Positions 63,837 to 64,000 of a stretch of DNA of 64,000 nucleotides are shown here, in pieces; position 1 is the first letter of the stretch; the number at the start of each line of letters is the position of its first letter. Source of the DNA: an uncultured Bacteroides sp. (lineage in GTDB: Bacteria > Bacteroidota > Bacteroidia > Bacteroidales > Bacteroidaceae); NCBI RefSeq assembly GCF_958445495.1, contig NZ_CAUCSQ010000005.1, positions 68,624 through 132,623 on the forward strand, read 5' to 3'. A program made the translations under genes and the position numbers. The notes beneath the pieces were generated by a model. That model had not been told where the DNA came from and ran no database searches. It saw only the letters and a list, made by a program, of their open reading frames with translations.

Positions 63837-64000
63837 TCAGTTTGAAACCTCCCTGATACCGGAAGTGGTAAACTCACGCAAGATAGTCAGCTTGAGTCCT
63901 TCTTCCAACGTATATGCGGCCTTGAATCCAGAGCTCTGCATCTTAGTGGAATCAAACCGGGTCACGGCACAGAATTTTTTTACACGTACAGAACTGATGA
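63837..64000 (-). CDS. NAD-dependent epimerase/dehydratase, C-terminal fragment (runs off window)
   Basis: The last 54 codons of an open frame: VRVKKFCAVTRFDSTKMQSS and GFKAAYTLEEGLKLTILREF. This matches the C-terminus of extended short-chain NAD-dependent sugar epimerases common in Bacteroides polysaccharide loci, including the final TLEEGL helix. The catalytic part is outside the window, so the substrate is unknown. It may be the end of the next transcription unit or the first gene of this one. Confidence 0.72.
   Translation of the reverse strand, partial: ISSVRVKKFCAVTRFDSTKMQSSGFKAAYTLEEGLKLTILREFTTSGIREVSN

Overview
The window is Bacteroides-type chromosomal DNA, close in style to B. 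thetaiotaomicron, B. caccae or B. finegoldii. The reasons are the -7 boxes of the form TAnnTTTG, the near absence of strong Shine-Dalgarno sequences, the UpxY-type antiterminator, DUF1573, DUF5106 and fimbrillin lipoproteins, and the single-subunit genes nuoL-nuoM-nuoN. The species call is an inference.

Layout. 1-4192 (+): the 3' end of a complex I operon (nuoL partial, nuoM, nuoN). 4501-13077: a PAS/GAF sensor kinase, an AraC regulator, a YbdG-like mechanosensitive channel, a DUF4435 (TOPRIM-like) protein with an AAA ATPase (a PARIS-like pair), and a divergent EamA transporter. 13078-13687: insertion-sequence-like inverted repeats and a terminator. 13688-26176 (-): a GH2 beta-galactosidase, MeaB GTPase, DUF1573 protein and a very large alpha-2-macroglobulin.

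26177-38309 is the most interesting part. A tyrosine recombinase and an OmpA gene lie between two mirror-image arms, each with OmpA C-terminal sequence, a small acidic peptide gene and a fimbrillin-like lipoprotein gene. The OmpA copies face each other and share a perfect, in-frame 101-bp inverted repeat that ends exactly at a 15-bp palindrome. Flipping the 2.06-kb centre (recombinase, promoter and OmpA barrel) would join the barrel and promoter to the other arm, so the sequence predicts a two-way switch of a surface operon. Around it lie four copies of one 70-bp promoter module, two related minus-strand ncRNA candidates, a second OmpA, an aquaporin, HU and a DUF5106 lipoprotein.

38310-64000 (-): one long capsule/exopolysaccharide operon read leftward. 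It runs from an epimerase (partial) and UpxY through Wzx, a FrhB-like protein, a pyruvyltransferase, ten glycosyltransferases, an acetyltransferase and Wzy to Wza, Wzc and CpsB. Between the glycosyltransferases and Wza sits a foreign-looking cassette: S26-type peptidase, PqqD, NTP_transf_5, ABC exporter and HprK-like kinase. These resemble lasso-peptide accessory proteins (B1, N, D, K), but there is no cyclase and no visible precursor.

A recurrent noncoding theme is degenerate repeats with an 11-12 bp period, close to one helical turn. They occur in at least six intergenic places, several directly in front of start codons.
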